A stretch of DNA of 64,000 bases, from NCBI RefSeq assembly GCF_002917885.1, contig NZ_PQNY01000005.1:1-64000 (forward strand), written 5' to 3'. The DNA comes from Flavobacterium croceum DSM 17960 (GTDB lineage Bacteria > Bacteroidota > Bacteroidia > Flavobacteriales > Flavobacteriaceae). The notes beneath the pieces are model-generated. The model was given only the letters and a program-made list of their open reading frames with translations, searched no databases and was not told where the DNA came from. A program made the position numbers and the translations under genes. Shown piece after piece: positions 50,121-59,936 of the stretch; the stretch's first letter is position 1; each line of letters begins with the position of its first letter.

Positions 50121-51344
50121 TTAAAGAATTTCTGCAACTACAAATGTGCTTCCACCTATATAAATAAAGTCGTCTGGTTTAGCATTCTTTTTAGAGGCGA
50201 TGTAAGCATCAGATACAGAATTGTATACGTTGCCAAAGCGATTGTGTTGCGCAAATTTTTGAGCTAAAATTTTTTCATCAAGTCCACGAGGAATATTTGG
50301 TTTACAAAAGTAATAGTGTGCATTTTCAGGAAAAAAACTAATAATATCTTCTAGATTTTTGTCGTTTACAAATCCTAATACCAAATGCAAATGGTTGTAT
50401 TTTTGTTTTTTTACTTGGTTCATTACTATTTCTAGCCCATGAGCATTGTGTGCTGTATCACATACTATGCTAGGTTGATTACCTAGTTGTTGCCATCTGC
50501 CTTGTAAACCTGTATTTTTTATTACATTAAGAAAGCCTTGCTCTATATGTTTTTCAGATATATTAAATCTATTTTTGTCTTGAATAATTTGCAATGCTTG
50601 CCTTACCGTTTTTTTATTTTTTATTTGGTAGTCGCCCAACAACGGACAACTATAATCAACTTCAAATTGCACATCAGAAGCAAAATATATAGGCGCATTA
50701 TTTTTAAGAGCTATTTTTTCAAATACTTTTTTAGTTTCTTGAGTATATTCGCCAACCACTACAGGAACATTAGGTTTTATTATTCCGGCTTTTTCCAGGG
50801 CAATTTGCTCTAAAGTATTTCCTAAAAACTGTGTATGATCTAGCCCTATATTTGTAATTACAGCCAGCTCTGGGGTTATAATATTGGTAGAATCAAGTCT
50901 ACCTCCCATACCCACTTCTATAATAGCAATATCGGTTTTTTTATTTTTAAAATACTCAAATGCAAGGCCAACAGTCATTTCAAAAAAGCTTAGATGATTG
51001 CTTTCAAAAAATGTTTTGTGCTTTTCAACAAAGGCTGTAATGTATTCTTTCTCTATTTCTTTACCATTTATTTTGATGCGCTCTCTAAAATCTTTTAAGT
51101 GTGGAGAAGTGTACAAACCTACTTTGTAGCCTGCTTCCTGAAAAACAGAAGCGAGTAGGTGAGAGGTAGAACCTTTACCATTAGTACCCGCTACATGTAT
51201 ACATACCAAATCTTTTTCTGGATGGTGTAGATATTTTGACAAGAATAAGGTGTTGGTTAAATCTTTTTTATAAGCGCTAGCTCCTTGTGTTTGATACATA
51301 GGTAGTTGTGAAAAAAGCCACGATAAAGTTTGTTCGTAATTCAT
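50121..51344 (-). CDS. folC: Bifunctional folylpolyglutamate/dihydrofolate synthase
   Basis: The 407-residue protein has the Mur-ligase-like P-loop GTNGKGSTSHLL, the EVGMGGRLDSTN motif, TNIGLDHTQFLG and the late CDTAHNAHGLE. It adds glutamate to folates, and makes dihydrofolate from dihydropteroate. The length is normal for the family. Confidence 0.95.
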   Translation of the reverse strand: MNYEQTLSWLFSQLPMYQTQGASAYKKDLTNTLFLSKYLHHPEKDLVCIHVAGTNGKGSTSHLLASVFQEAGYKVGLYTSPHLKDFRERIKINGKEIEKEYITAFVEKHKTFFESNHLSFFEMTVGLAFEYFKNKKTDIAIIEVGMGGRLDSTNIITPELAVITNIGLDHTQFLGNTLEQIALEKAGIIKPNVPVVVGEYTQETKKVFEKIALKNNAPIYFASDVQFEVDYSCPLLGDYQIKNKKTVRQALQIIQDKNRFNISEKHIEQGFLNVIKNTGLQGRWQQLGNQPSIVCDTAHNAHGLEIVMNQVKKQKYNHLHLVLGFVNDKNLEDIISFFPENAHYYFCKPNIPRGLDEKILAQKFAQHNRFGNVYNSVSDAYIASKKNAKPDDFIYIGGSTFVVAEIL

Positions 51345-51457
51345 AAAATAATCGATAAAAAGATAGTATTACAAAATATTTTTACAATTTTGTAGTTTAT
51401 AAGAGTATTAGAAATTATCTTTAAACTCTATTTAATTTAAAAGCAAAAGTACAATTT

Positions 51458-52168
51458 ATGATGCATTTTTTATTACAAATACAAAACGATACAGTTGCCA
51501 AAGCTACTGGAGCAGTAATTGAAGGAGCTGTAAACGCAAAGGAGGTTTCGGTTTTAGAATTTGTTTTTAAAGGAGGATTTTTTATTATTCCTATTGCTTT
51601 GCTATTGTTTTATACTTTTTATGTTATAGCAGAGCGCTATTTTTATATAGCCAAAAGAAGCAAAATAGACTCAAATTTAGTACGTGATATACGCGATTAT
51701 CTTAATGCTGGCAATTTGGAAATGGCAGTAAGTGTTGCCGATAGAGCCAACACGGCTTCGGGCTATGTTTTACGCGAAGGAATTTTAACCATAGGCAGAC
51801 CAATTTCTGAAATAGAAACCAATATGGAGCGTGCAGCGAATATTGAGGTAGGAGAAATGGAAAAAAAATTAGGTCATTTAGGACTCATAGCGGGTATTGC
51901 CCCTACACTAGGATTTATTGGTACTATTTCGGGTGTAATTAAAATATTTTACAGCATTTCACAAACCGAAGATATCAGTATAGGTAACATATCTGAAGGA
52001 TTGTATGAAAAAATGATTAGTTCTGGTGCAGGTTTAGTAGTTGGTATTATAGCTTATTCGGCCTACCATTTATTCAACGGAAAAATAGATGCTTTTGTAT
52101 TAAGTATCCAAAAACAAGTATTAGATTTTGTAAACATAATTCAGCGTCCAAATGGTAAAACGAAATAA
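51458..52168 (+). CDS. exbB: ExbB/TolQ/MotA-type proton channel
   Basis: The 236-residue protein has three membrane segments (FFIIPIALLLFYTFYVIAERYF, HLGLIAGIAPTLGFIGTISGVI, and a third near 190) and the family GxxGTVxG region as GFIGTISGVIKIF. With ExbD it energises TonB receptors such as the B12 receptor in this window. It overlaps exbD by 17 bp. Confidence 0.9.
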   Translation: MMHFLLQIQNDTVAKATGAVIEGAVNAKEVSVLEFVFKGGFFIIPIALLLFYTFYVIAERYFYIAKRSKIDSNLVRDIRDYLNAGNLEMAVSVADRANTASGYVLREGILTIGRPISEIETNMERAANIEVGEMEKKLGHLGLIAGIAPTLGFIGTISGVIKIFYSISQTEDISIGNISEGLYEKMISSGAGLVVGIIAYSAYHLFNGKIDAFVLSIQKQVLDFVNIIQRPNGKTK

Positions 52169-52547
52169 ACGATTTCATGCAGAGGTCGCTACTTCGTCTT
52201 TAAGCGACATTATGTTTTTCTTGCTGTTGTTTTTTCTTATTATATCTACATTAGCCAATCCTAATGTTATAAAAATGGCATTGCCAAAATCGCAAAACAA
52301 CGAAAAAACAAACAAGCAATTAATTAGTTTGTCTATTACCGAAGACAAAAAATACTTTATAGACAAAGAAGCAGTAAATTTTGAACAACTAGAAACCTCT
52401 CTACTGTCCAAAATAGGTACTAATAAAGAGCAAACGGTTGTAGTGCGTATTCCCTATAATCTACAAGTTCAAGACTTGGTAGATGTTTTACAAATAGGAG
52501 TTAAAAACAAACTAAAATTCGTAATAGCCACGAGTAATTCAAAATAA
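52152..52547 (+). CDS. exbD: ExbD/TolR biopolymer transport protein
   Basis: The 131-residue protein has the single membrane helix with the essential Asp (SSLSDIMFFLLLFFLIISTL) and a periplasmic domain with VVVRIPYNLQVQDLVDVLQIG. Its start lies inside exbB, so translation is coupled. Confidence 0.88.
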   Translation: MVKRNKRFHAEVATSSLSDIMFFLLLFFLIISTLANPNVIKMALPKSQNNEKTNKQLISLSITEDKKYFIDKEAVNFEQLETSLLSKIGTNKEQTVVVRIPYNLQVQDLVDVLQIGVKNKLKFVIATSNSK

Positions 52548-52606
52548 AATAATTATCGGTAGCAACATAATAGGCATTTTTGAATAAAATACACATTATT
52601 TGATGC

Positions 52607-52636
52607 AAAAGGTTTGGATTTATTTCCAAACCTTTT
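52607..52636. terminator. Terminator after exbBD
   Basis: AAAAGGTTTGGA and TCCAAACCTTTT pair perfectly around TTTATT, followed by CTTATTTTT. Confidence 0.9.
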
Positions 52637-52672
52637 CTTATTTTTAGCATCACATAAAATTAATAAAATGCA

Positions 52673-53734
52673 ATGAGAATAAAAGTTACGTTTTTATTAT
52701 TAGCTTTACTTGGCTACAAAAGTTTAGCACAGCAACTTACTTTGCAACAAGCCAATCATTTGGCATCATTACCTATAAAATGTCTGCAACAAGAATATCC
52801 CAACAAGCTCAACCAAATGCTTTTGGATAGTACCGAAATACAAGCGCCAAAAAAATTACATCCTGCATTTTATGGCTGTTTTGATTGGCATTCATCTGTA
52901 CACGGGCATTGGAGTTTGGTGTATTTGCTAAATAATTTTGAGAGCTTAGACAATAAAGAGGATATCATTAAAAAATTGCAAACCAATTTGTCTAAAGAAA
53001 ATATAGCACAAGAAATACTTTATTTTTCTAAAAACCACGAAAAATCTTTTGAAAGAACGTATGGTTGGAACTGGCTCTTAAAACTACAATTAGAATTAGA
53101 AAAAAGTCCTAAAGATTTTGCAAAACCACTAGCCGAAAATTTAAAACCCCTTTCCAATTTAATTATAAATAGATATATAGAGTTTTTGCCTAAATTGCTT
53201 TATCCGGTGCGTGTAGGAACTCATACCAATACAGCTTTTGGCTTATCAAACGCATGGGATTATGCCGTGTTTTCAAACAACACTATGCTACAAAACGCAA
53301 TTAAAGAACATGCTATACGAATGTTTGGGGTAGATATCAACTGCCCATTTGTGTGGGAACCAAGTGGTACAGATTTTCTATCTCCATGTTTGGAAGAAAT
53401 GGGTTTAATGCAACGTATTTTACCTAAAAAAGAATTTTTACAATGGCTCAAAAAATTTGCGCCTAATTTGGCTAACAAAAATTTTAAATGGGAAGTAGCC
53501 AAAGTTTCAGATAGAACAGATGGCCATTTAGTACATCTCGATGGGTTAAACTTTAGTAGAGCTTGGAATTTTTATCATCTTATAAAACAATATCCCAAAG
53601 AATTTTCGCATTTAAAACCTTTAGCAGATTATCATTTTCAGTTTTCATTACCGTCTATAGTAGATGGAAATTATGAAGGCGAACATTGGTTGGCATCATT
53701 TGCATTAAGAGCCTTTGAAGAAAAAAACAATTAG
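52673..53734 (+). CDS. DUF2891 family secreted protein
   Basis: The 353-residue protein has a weak signal sequence (TFLLLALLGYKSLAQQ) and the DUF2891 pattern: HPAFYGCFDWHSSVHGHWSL, YGWNWLLKLQLEL, YPVRVGTHTNTAFGLSNAWDYA, and HLDGLNFSRAWNF. The all-alpha fold resembles a glycoside-hydrolase-like barrel, but the substrate is unknown. Confidence 0.88.
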   Translation: MRIKVTFLLLALLGYKSLAQQLTLQQANHLASLPIKCLQQEYPNKLNQMLLDSTEIQAPKKLHPAFYGCFDWHSSVHGHWSLVYLLNNFESLDNKEDIIKKLQTNLSKENIAQEILYFSKNHEKSFERTYGWNWLLKLQLELEKSPKDFAKPLAENLKPLSNLIINRYIEFLPKLLYPVRVGTHTNTAFGLSNAWDYAVFSNNTMLQNAIKEHAIRMFGVDINCPFVWEPSGTDFLSPCLEEMGLMQRILPKKEFLQWLKKFAPNLANKNFKWEVAKVSDRTDGHLVHLDGLNFSRAWNFYHLIKQYPKEFSHLKPLADYHFQFSLPSIVDGNYEGEHWLASFALRAFEEKNN

Positions 53735-53773
53735 TTTCTGTATTTTTGCAAAAAATAAGATTATCCAAACAAT

Positions 53774-55345
53774 ATGCCTCGCGAAATACAAACCCAAGTT
53801 TTACCAGAAATAGCCGCTCATGAAGTTCTACTTCAAAATCATGTAGCCAAAATGCTTTCGGTGTCAGAAAATGATATAAAAAAAGTTGAGGTTCTAAAAC
53901 GTTCTATAGATGCGAGGCAAAAAGTAATTAAAATAAATATCAAGGCAATCGTATATTTTACACACGAAAGCTATTCGCCAAAAATAGTAGATTTGCCTCA
54001 GTATGAAGATGTTTCAAACAAACAAGAAGTTATTGTAGTTGGGGCTGGCCCAGCAGGCTTATTTGCTGCTTTACAACTGATAGAGCTCGGTTTAAAACCC
54101 ATTGTGTTAGAAAGAGGCAAAGATGTACGAGGCAGACGTAGAGATTTAAAAGCGATAAATAGAGACGGAATTGTACATGAAGACTCTAATTATTGTTTTG
54201 GAGAAGGTGGCGCAGGTACTTATTCTGATGGAAAGCTATATACACGTTCTAAAAAAAGAGGCGATGTAGATCGAATTTTGAATTTGCTCGTGGCTTTTGG
54301 TGCATCGCCCGAAATACTTGTAGAGGCACACCCACATATAGGAACCAATAAATTGCCACAAATTATTCAAGATGTTCGAGAAAAAATACGTGAATGTGGT
54401 GGCTTGGTTTTGTTTGAAACCAAAGTTGTAGATTTTGTTATTAAGAATGATGAAATGCATGGCGTTGTATTGCAAAATGGCGATGTAATTCATGCTAATA
54501 AATTAATTTTGGCTACGGGACATTCGGCTAGAGATATATTCGAATTGTTAGATAGAAAAAAAATAGCCATAGAAGCCAAACCTTTTGCATTAGGTGTTCG
54601 TGCCGAGCATGCTCAAGAATTAATCGATAAAATTCAGTACTCTTGCGATTATAGAGGTTCGTTTTTACCTCCAGCACCTTACTCCATTGTAAAGCAGGTA
54701 CAAGGTAGAGGTATGTATTCGTTTTGTATGTGTCCGGGTGGTGTAATTGCACCTTGTGCAACCAGTCCGGGTGAAGTGGTAACCAATGGATGGTCGCCTT
54801 CAAAGCGGGATCAAAGTACAGCCAATTCGGGCATTGTAGTTGAGTTAAAATTAGAAGATTTTGCTCCTTTTCAAAAGTTTGGAGCTTTGGCAGGTATGGA
54901 GTTTCAAAAAGCAATAGAGCAAAAAGCATGGCATTTGGCAGGAGAAACTCAAAAAGTTCCTGCACAACGTATGGTAGATTTTTCCAACAAAAAACAATCT
55001 GCCACGATACCCAAAACATCATACGTACCAGGTACAACATCTGTAGAACTTGGCAATGTTTTTCCAGATTTTATTACCAAAATTATGCGACAAGGGTTTC
55101 AAGATTTTGGTAAAAGTATGAAAGGTTATTTTACAAACGAAGCTATTTTACATGCCCCAGAAAGTAGAACTTCCTCACCAGTGAGAATTCCTAGAGATTC
55201 ACAAACATTAGAACACATTCAAATAAAAGGGCTTTACCCATGCGGAGAAGGCGCAGGCTATGCAGGAGGTATTATTTCGGCAGCTATAGACGGCGAAAAA
55301 TGTGCTTTAAAAATAGCAGAATCTATTAGAAATAAATCAAACTAA
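53774..55345 (+). CDS. NAD(P)/FAD-dependent oxidoreductase
   Basis: The 523-residue protein has an N-terminal extension and a FAD-binding GAGPAGLFAAL motif at about 95, a second FAD region (ATGHSARDIFELL), and a GLYPCGEGAGYAGGIISAAIDG at the end, as in the FAD-dependent dehydrogenases that include HI0933-like and uncharacterised ribosome-linked enzymes. The real substrate is not known. TATTTTTG (53743-53750) may be its -7 element. Confidence 0.85.
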   Translation: MPREIQTQVLPEIAAHEVLLQNHVAKMLSVSENDIKKVEVLKRSIDARQKVIKINIKAIVYFTHESYSPKIVDLPQYEDVSNKQEVIVVGAGPAGLFAALQLIELGLKPIVLERGKDVRGRRRDLKAINRDGIVHEDSNYCFGEGGAGTYSDGKLYTRSKKRGDVDRILNLLVAFGASPEILVEAHPHIGTNKLPQIIQDVREKIRECGGLVLFETKVVDFVIKNDEMHGVVLQNGDVIHANKLILATGHSARDIFELLDRKKIAIEAKPFALGVRAEHAQELIDKIQYSCDYRGSFLPPAPYSIVKQVQGRGMYSFCMCPGGVIAPCATSPGEVVTNGWSPSKRDQSTANSGIVVELKLEDFAPFQKFGALAGMEFQKAIEQKAWHLAGETQKVPAQRMVDFSNKKQSATIPKTSYVPGTTSVELGNVFPDFITKIMRQGFQDFGKSMKGYFTNEAILHAPESRTSSPVRIPRDSQTLEHIQIKGLYPCGEGAGYAGGIISAAIDGEKCALKIAESIRNKSN

Positions 55346-55351
55346 TTTTTC

Positions 55352-56422
55352 TTATTTTTTCAATCTATCTTTAAATACTTTTTCAAACTTTTCTAGTTTC
55401 GGTCGAATTACCATTTCACAATAAGGTTTGTTTGCATTGTTGTTGTAATAATTTTGATGGTAATTTTCGGCTGGAAAAAACGCTGTAAAAGGTTCTAATT
55501 TTGTAACAATTTTTGATGAAAATGCCCCCGAATGATTCAACTCATCTATAATACTCTGAGCAATTGATTTTTCGTTGTCATTTTTGTAAAAAATTACCGA
55601 TCTATATTGCGTTCCAACATCGGCTCCTTGTCTATTTAATGTTGTAGGATCGTGAACCGTAAAGAAAACCTTAAAAATTTCATCGAGGTTTGTTTTTTTT
55701 TTATCGTAGGTAATTTCAACTACTTCTGCAGCACCTGTTGTACCAGTACAAACTTCTTCATAGCTTGGGTTTGCAACATTTCCGCCAGAATATCCCGATA
55801 CCACTTTTTCAACTCCATCGAGATTTTGATAAACGGCTTCTACACACCAAAAACAACCACCTCCTAGTACTATAGTTTCTTTTTCATTGTTGTTTGTTGT
55901 AGTGTCAGGTACAAAATCGAGTGAAACTGCATTCATGCAATACCTTTTTCCTGTAGGAGCAGGTCCATCGTCAAATAAATGCCCTAAATGGCTATCGCAT
56001 CTACTACAAAGCGCTTCTACGCGTTCCATTCCGTGTGAAAAATCATTTCTAAACCAAATACTGTTTTTATTTTCTTGCTCAAAAAAACTAGGCCAACCAC
56101 ACATACTTGTAAATTTTTGTGTAGATCGAAATAGTTTATTACCGCAAACAGCACAATAATATGTGCCTTTACTATCATTTTTCCACATAGTACCTGTAAA
56201 AGCTCTTTCGGTATCGGCTTCTCGAGCTACCAAATATAAGTTTAGAGGTAATATTTTTTTCCATTCTTCATTGGATACCTGCAATTTTGTAGTATCTGTA
56301 TGAGAATAGTAAGGATTATTTGGACTTGTATTTTTCATATCATTTTTTTGACCACAAGAATACACAGTACTTAAACAAGTAATAAATAAATATTTTAACC
56401 AAGTTATATAATGTGATTTCAT
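55352..56422 (-). CDS. msrBA: Bifunctional methionine sulfoxide reductase MsrB-MsrA
   Basis: The 356-residue lipoprotein (lipobox TVYSCGQ) fuses an MsrB domain (about 50-165, with CSRCDSHLGH and catalytic Cys in KRYCMNAVSL) to an MsrA domain (about 175-330, with GGGCFWCVEA). It repairs both R- and S-methionine sulfoxide outside the cytoplasm. The order MsrB-MsrA is the reverse of PilB-type fusions. Confidence 0.93.
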   Translation of the reverse strand: MKSHYITWLKYLFITCLSTVYSCGQKNDMKNTSPNNPYYSHTDTTKLQVSNEEWKKILPLNLYLVAREADTERAFTGTMWKNDSKGTYYCAVCGNKLFRSTQKFTSMCGWPSFFEQENKNSIWFRNDFSHGMERVEALCSRCDSHLGHLFDDGPAPTGKRYCMNAVSLDFVPDTTTNNNEKETIVLGGGCFWCVEAVYQNLDGVEKVVSGYSGGNVANPSYEEVCTGTTGAAEVVEITYDKKKTNLDEIFKVFFTVHDPTTLNRQGADVGTQYRSVIFYKNDNEKSIAQSIIDELNHSGAFSSKIVTKLEPFTAFFPAENYHQNYYNNNANKPYCEMVIRPKLEKFEKVFKDRLKK

Positions 56423-56541
56423 GTGTTTTTATTTCAAATTTACAGAGTAAATGGCGTAATAATTATCATTTTAAAATAAGTTTAACGGTTGTTGAGTATG
56501 CTTTTACTTTTTTTGAGTGGCTTTTTTCGTATTTTTGAAAA

Positions 56542-57069
56542 ATGAAAGAAGAGCAAGTAATATTGGTTACTCCACAAGACGAACCTATTGGTTTAATGAA
56601 TAAAATAGAGGCTCACGAAAAAGCCTTGTTACACAGAGCCTTTTCTGTTTTTGTGCTTAATGCCAAAGGAGAGGTTATGCTACAGCAAAGAGCACACCAT
56701 AAATATCATTCGCCTTTATTATGGACAAATACATGTTGTAGCCATCAGCGAGCAGGAGAAACCAATATTGAAGCAGGAAAAAGAAGGCTTCAAGAAGAAA
56801 TGGGATTTGAAACCGATTTGAAAGAATTGTTTCATTTTATTTACAAAGCACCTTTTGATAACGGACTTACCGAACATGAGCTAGACCATGTAATGATAGG
56901 TTACTATAATGATGAACCCGAAATAAATACTGACGAAGTGGAAAGCTGGAAATGGATGTCTATAGAAGATATTAAACAAGATATGAAAGCTCAACCCGAC
57001 ATTTATACCGTGTGGTTTAAGATTATATTTGATGAATTTTACCATTTTTTAGAAAAAGATTTTATATAA
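56542..57069 (+). CDS. idi: Isopentenyl-diphosphate delta-isomerase (type I)
   Basis: The 175-residue protein has the NUDIX-like core: TNTCCSHQR with the catalytic Cys, KRRLQEEMGF and the Glu pair. It interconverts IPP and DMAPP. TATTTTTG (56530-56537) ends 4 bp before the ATG, so the leader would be near zero if it is the promoter. Confidence 0.93.
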   Translation: MKEEQVILVTPQDEPIGLMNKIEAHEKALLHRAFSVFVLNAKGEVMLQQRAHHKYHSPLLWTNTCCSHQRAGETNIEAGKRRLQEEMGFETDLKELFHFIYKAPFDNGLTEHELDHVMIGYYNDEPEINTDEVESWKWMSIEDIKQDMKAQPDIYTVWFKIIFDEFYHFLEKDFI

Positions 57070-57098
57070 TAGATAGCTAATATTGAAAATAATTTAAA

Positions 57099-57509
57099 AT
57101 GAAAGCGACTGTTTCTAGAAAAGCACACTTTAATGCAGCTCATAGACTTTATCGAAAAGATTGGGATAATGCTAAAAATGAAGCAGTTTTTGGTAAGTGT
57201 AACAATCCAAATTTTCATGGGCATAATTACGAACTTATTGTTTCTGTAACTGGTGAGATAAGCCAAGAAACTGGTTACGTTGTTGATACTAAAGTTCTTT
57301 CCGATTTAATAAAAATTCATATCGAAGATGTATTAGATCATAAGAATTTGAATTTAGATGTGCCCGATTTTCAAAACTTAATTCCCACTGCAGAAAATAT
57401 TGCAGTTGTAATTTGGAATAAATTAAGACCTTATATAGATATTAATTGTAAACTCGAAATTACACTTTACGAAACCCCAAGAAATTTTGTTACCTTTTGT
57501 GGTGAATAA
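57099..57509 (+). CDS. queD: 6-carboxytetrahydropterin synthase
   Basis: The 136-residue protein has the zinc-binding HFNAAHRL and the FHGHNYELIVSV and VVDTKVLSDLIK segments. It makes 6-carboxytetrahydropterin on the queuosine pathway. It begins 29 bp after idi and may be co-transcribed. Confidence 0.92.
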   Translation: MKATVSRKAHFNAAHRLYRKDWDNAKNEAVFGKCNNPNFHGHNYELIVSVTGEISQETGYVVDTKVLSDLIKIHIEDVLDHKNLNLDVPDFQNLIPTAENIAVVIWNKLRPYIDINCKLEITLYETPRNFVTFCGE

Positions 57510-57525
57510 AACTAAATTTTATTAA

Positions 57526-58488
57526 ATGAATTTATATCCATTACAATTTTACCCTCAATTACATGAACGAATATGGGGAGGTGTAAAACTGAATACTATA
57601 TTAAATAAAGCAATCCCTAATAATAGTATTGGCGAATCGTGGGAGTTAAGTACAGTTCCAAATAATGTTAGTATTATTTCTAATGGGGCTTACGCAAATC
57701 TTTCATTTCAAGAACTTATCAATCAGTTTCCAAACGAAGTATTGGGCACAAAGGTTTATAAAAAATATGGCAACCAGTTTCCGTTGTTGTTTAAGTTTTT
57801 AGATGCTCGCGAAGATTTGTCTATACAAGTTCACCCCAATGATGATTTGGCACAAAAGAGACATAATTCTTTTGGGAAAACAGAAATGTGGTATGTGGTT
57901 CAAGCAGAGCCTGAGGCAAAAATTATAGTAGGATTTAAAGAAAATAGTTCTCAAGATATCTATGTAAAGCATCTAAAAGAAAAGTCTTTACTAGATTTGC
58001 TCGATGTCGTTCCCGCTCAAGCAGGCGATGTGTTTTTTTTAGAGACAGGTACAGTACATGCTATAGGTGCAGGTTGTCTTATTGCCGAAATTCAGCAAAC
58101 ATCAGACATCACCTATCGTATTTACGATTTTGATAGGGTAGATGCACACGGAAAAATGAGAGAGTTGCATACAGAACAAGCTTTAGATGCAATAAATTAT
58201 AATAAGACAGAAGCAAAAGTAAGCTATCAAGCTGTTTGTAACGAACCTGCAACTTTAGTAAACTGCGATTATTTTACCACAAAATTAGTAGAAATAGATA
58301 GTAAATTAATTGTCCAAAAAAATACCGATAATTTTGTGGTATATATGTGTGTTGAAGGTTCTGGAAGTATTACTGTAGATAATTTAGAATACAGTTTTGC
58401 ATTGGGGGATACAGTATTATTACCAGCATCACTTGTTGAATTTGCTCTGCAAGGAAATGCTAAATTGTTAGAAATAACTATAGTTTAA
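57526..58488 (+). CDS. manA: Class I mannose-6-phosphate isomerase
   Basis: The 320-residue protein has the ERIWGGVKLN start, the zinc-site QVHPNDDLA, EMWYVVQAEP, and a GTVHAIGAGCLIAEIQQTSDITYRIYDF region. It interconverts fructose-6-P and mannose-6-P for glycoconjugates. It starts 16 bp after queD. Confidence 0.93.
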   Translation: MNLYPLQFYPQLHERIWGGVKLNTILNKAIPNNSIGESWELSTVPNNVSIISNGAYANLSFQELINQFPNEVLGTKVYKKYGNQFPLLFKFLDAREDLSIQVHPNDDLAQKRHNSFGKTEMWYVVQAEPEAKIIVGFKENSSQDIYVKHLKEKSLLDLLDVVPAQAGDVFFLETGTVHAIGAGCLIAEIQQTSDITYRIYDFDRVDAHGKMRELHTEQALDAINYNKTEAKVSYQAVCNEPATLVNCDYFTTKLVEIDSKLIVQKNTDNFVVYMCVEGSGSITVDNLEYSFALGDTVLLPASLVEFALQGNAKLLEITIV

Positions 58489-58490
58489 TG

Positions 58491-58518
58491 TTGATTTGAA
58501 AGATATTGTGTACTTTTG
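58491..58518 (+). promoter_or_regulatory. Promoter of the 88-aa gene
   Basis: TTG (58491-58493), 17 bp, then TACTTTTG (58511-58518). The ATG is at 58544. Confidence 0.6.
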
Positions 58519-58543
58519 TGCTAAATTTTAAAAAATATTCAAA

Positions 58544-58810
58544 ATGGCTAATGTAAGAAATCTTAAGAAAGATATTAATTATGTATTGGGAGATATACTT
58601 CAAGCAATCTATATTCATGAAATGACTACTGCAGGAAAACCTACAGAAACTACCAATGCACTTATCGATGAAGCACTTCAATCTTTTGATACATTGATGG
58701 CAAAAGTAAATGCTAAAAATGTTGAAAACAAAAAAAATCATTTTAAACAAATCAACAAAGATTTAGAAGAAACTGCAAATCAATTGGTTGAAAAAATCAA
58801 CGCATTGTAG
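58544..58810 (+). CDS. Small conserved helical protein, 88 aa
   Basis: The protein (MANVRNLKKDINYVLGDILQ...) is acidic and helical with a basic middle stretch (KNVENKKNHFKQINKDL). Proteins of this type are common in Flavobacteriia and are listed as hypothetical. There is no signal peptide. It has a good promoter and sits just before tRNA-Thr. Confidence 0.72.
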   Translation: MANVRNLKKDINYVLGDILQAIYIHEMTTAGKPTETTNALIDEALQSFDTLMAKVNAKNVENKKNHFKQINKDLEETANQLVEKINAL

Positions 58811-58844
58811 TATAAAAAAAACTCAAAAAAAGTATAAAAATATT

Positions 58845-58874
58845 TTGCAGGTTTAAAATCTGCTATTATATTTG
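58845..58874 (+). promoter_or_regulatory. Promoter of tRNA-Thr
   Basis: TTG (58845-58847), 19 bp, then a perfect TATATTTG (58867-58874), 18 bp before the tRNA. Confidence 0.75.
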
Positions 58875-58892
58875 CACCACAATAAATGAGTT

Positions 58893-58966
58893 GCCGGTGT
58901 AGCTCAGCTGGCTAGAGCAGCTGATTTGTAATCAGCAGGTCGTGGGTTCGAGTCCCTCCATCGGCT
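58893..58966 (+). tRNA. tRNA-Thr (TGT)
   Basis: Cloverleaf: acceptor GCCGGTG/CATCGGC, D arm GCTC/GAGC, anticodon stem GCTGA/TCAGC with loop TTTGTAA giving TGT, and T arm GTGGG/CCCTC around TTCGAGT. CCA is not encoded. Confidence 0.95.
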
Positions 58967-58967
58967 C

Positions 58968-58999
58968 AAAAAAAGGAAAGCTTTCACTTTCCTTTTTTT
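58968..58999. terminator. Bidirectional terminator between tRNA-Thr and hydrolase genes
   Basis: AAAAAAAGGAAAG and CTTTCCTTTTTTT form a perfect stem around CTTTCA; it also overlaps the stop codon of the convergent hydrolase. Confidence 0.88.
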
Positions 59000-59825
59000 A
59001 TTTAATAAAATCACGAATTTTGTTCAATACGTGAGTATCTCCCAAAATTTTTCTGTGTCCTAAACCTGTGGTAATATACAGTTCGTGGTTTTTGAGTTTC
59101 GAAGCAATGTTGTATGCAGCTTTTACAGGCACATCTACATCGTCTGTATCATGAATGATAAGTACTGGTAATTCTATTTGTTCGGCAGCTACAGAAGCTG
59201 AATAATCATTCATTTTTATTTGAAATTTTGATTCAAAATGTTTGGTTAATTTTTCAGAAATACTTGGTTTCATTCTTAATTTCCTTACAAATTCATCTGT
59301 AATATCTTTTATAATATCACCACTTCCAATAATTACCACTTTGTTTACAGTGATACCTTGTTTTATAGCATTTAAAGTAGCCATACTACCCAACGAATGT
59401 CCTACAATAACATTAAACCCACTATACAGTTTATTTAAATGATGGATACAAGCAATAAATTCTGTCATGATTGTAGTTTTTCCAGACGAATTTCCATGTG
59501 CAGGAGCATCAAAACTAATTACTCTAAATCCGTGTGCAACCAATAAATCGGCAATTTTTACAAGCTGAGTACCTCTGCCAGACCAACCATGAACAAGTAA
59601 AGCATTACGACTTCCGTTGCCATATTCATAAACGGTAATGTTTTTGTTTATACTACTCATGTTTATTTGTTTTTGAATACTATTTTCGAGCATATGGAAC
59701 TCTCGTTTAGGAACTTTATGCCTTATTGGAGTAGCAAAGAGTTTTGCGGCAAATAGAGTTGCTAGTTTTGGCGAAGTGTATTCTAATAGTTTTGCAGTGT
59801 ATAGTATGCCTTTTGGAATTTTCAC
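58998..59825 (-). CDS. Alpha/beta hydrolase, 275 aa
   Basis: The protein has HGWSGRGTQL, the nucleophile elbow GHSLGS and an IHDTDDVDVPVKAAY acid region with a final His in TGLGHRKIL. It has an N-terminal helical extension of about 60 residues. Substrate unknown. Confidence 0.85.
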   Translation of the reverse strand: MKIPKGILYTAKLLEYTSPKLATLFAAKLFATPIRHKVPKREFHMLENSIQKQINMSSINKNITVYEYGNGSRNALLVHGWSGRGTQLVKIADLLVAHGFRVISFDAPAHGNSSGKTTIMTEFIACIHHLNKLYSGFNVIVGHSLGSMATLNAIKQGITVNKVVIIGSGDIIKDITDEFVRKLRMKPSISEKLTKHFESKFQIKMNDYSASVAAEQIELPVLIIHDTDDVDVPVKAAYNIASKLKNHELYITTGLGHRKILGDTHVLNKIRDFIK

Positions 59826-59936
59826 AATAAATAAAGTGTTAGTGTGAGTAAAAGTATGATAGAATAAAATTTGAGGCTAAATTATAACTTATTATTATTT
59901 TTTGTAACTTGTATCGTTAAAATAATAACGAGTAAA

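Noticed and set aside
59871..59936. N-terminal hydrophobic extension of GlgE from a TTG start
   Set aside because: GlgE is cytoplasmic, and the ATG at 59937 directly precedes the conserved N-terminus.
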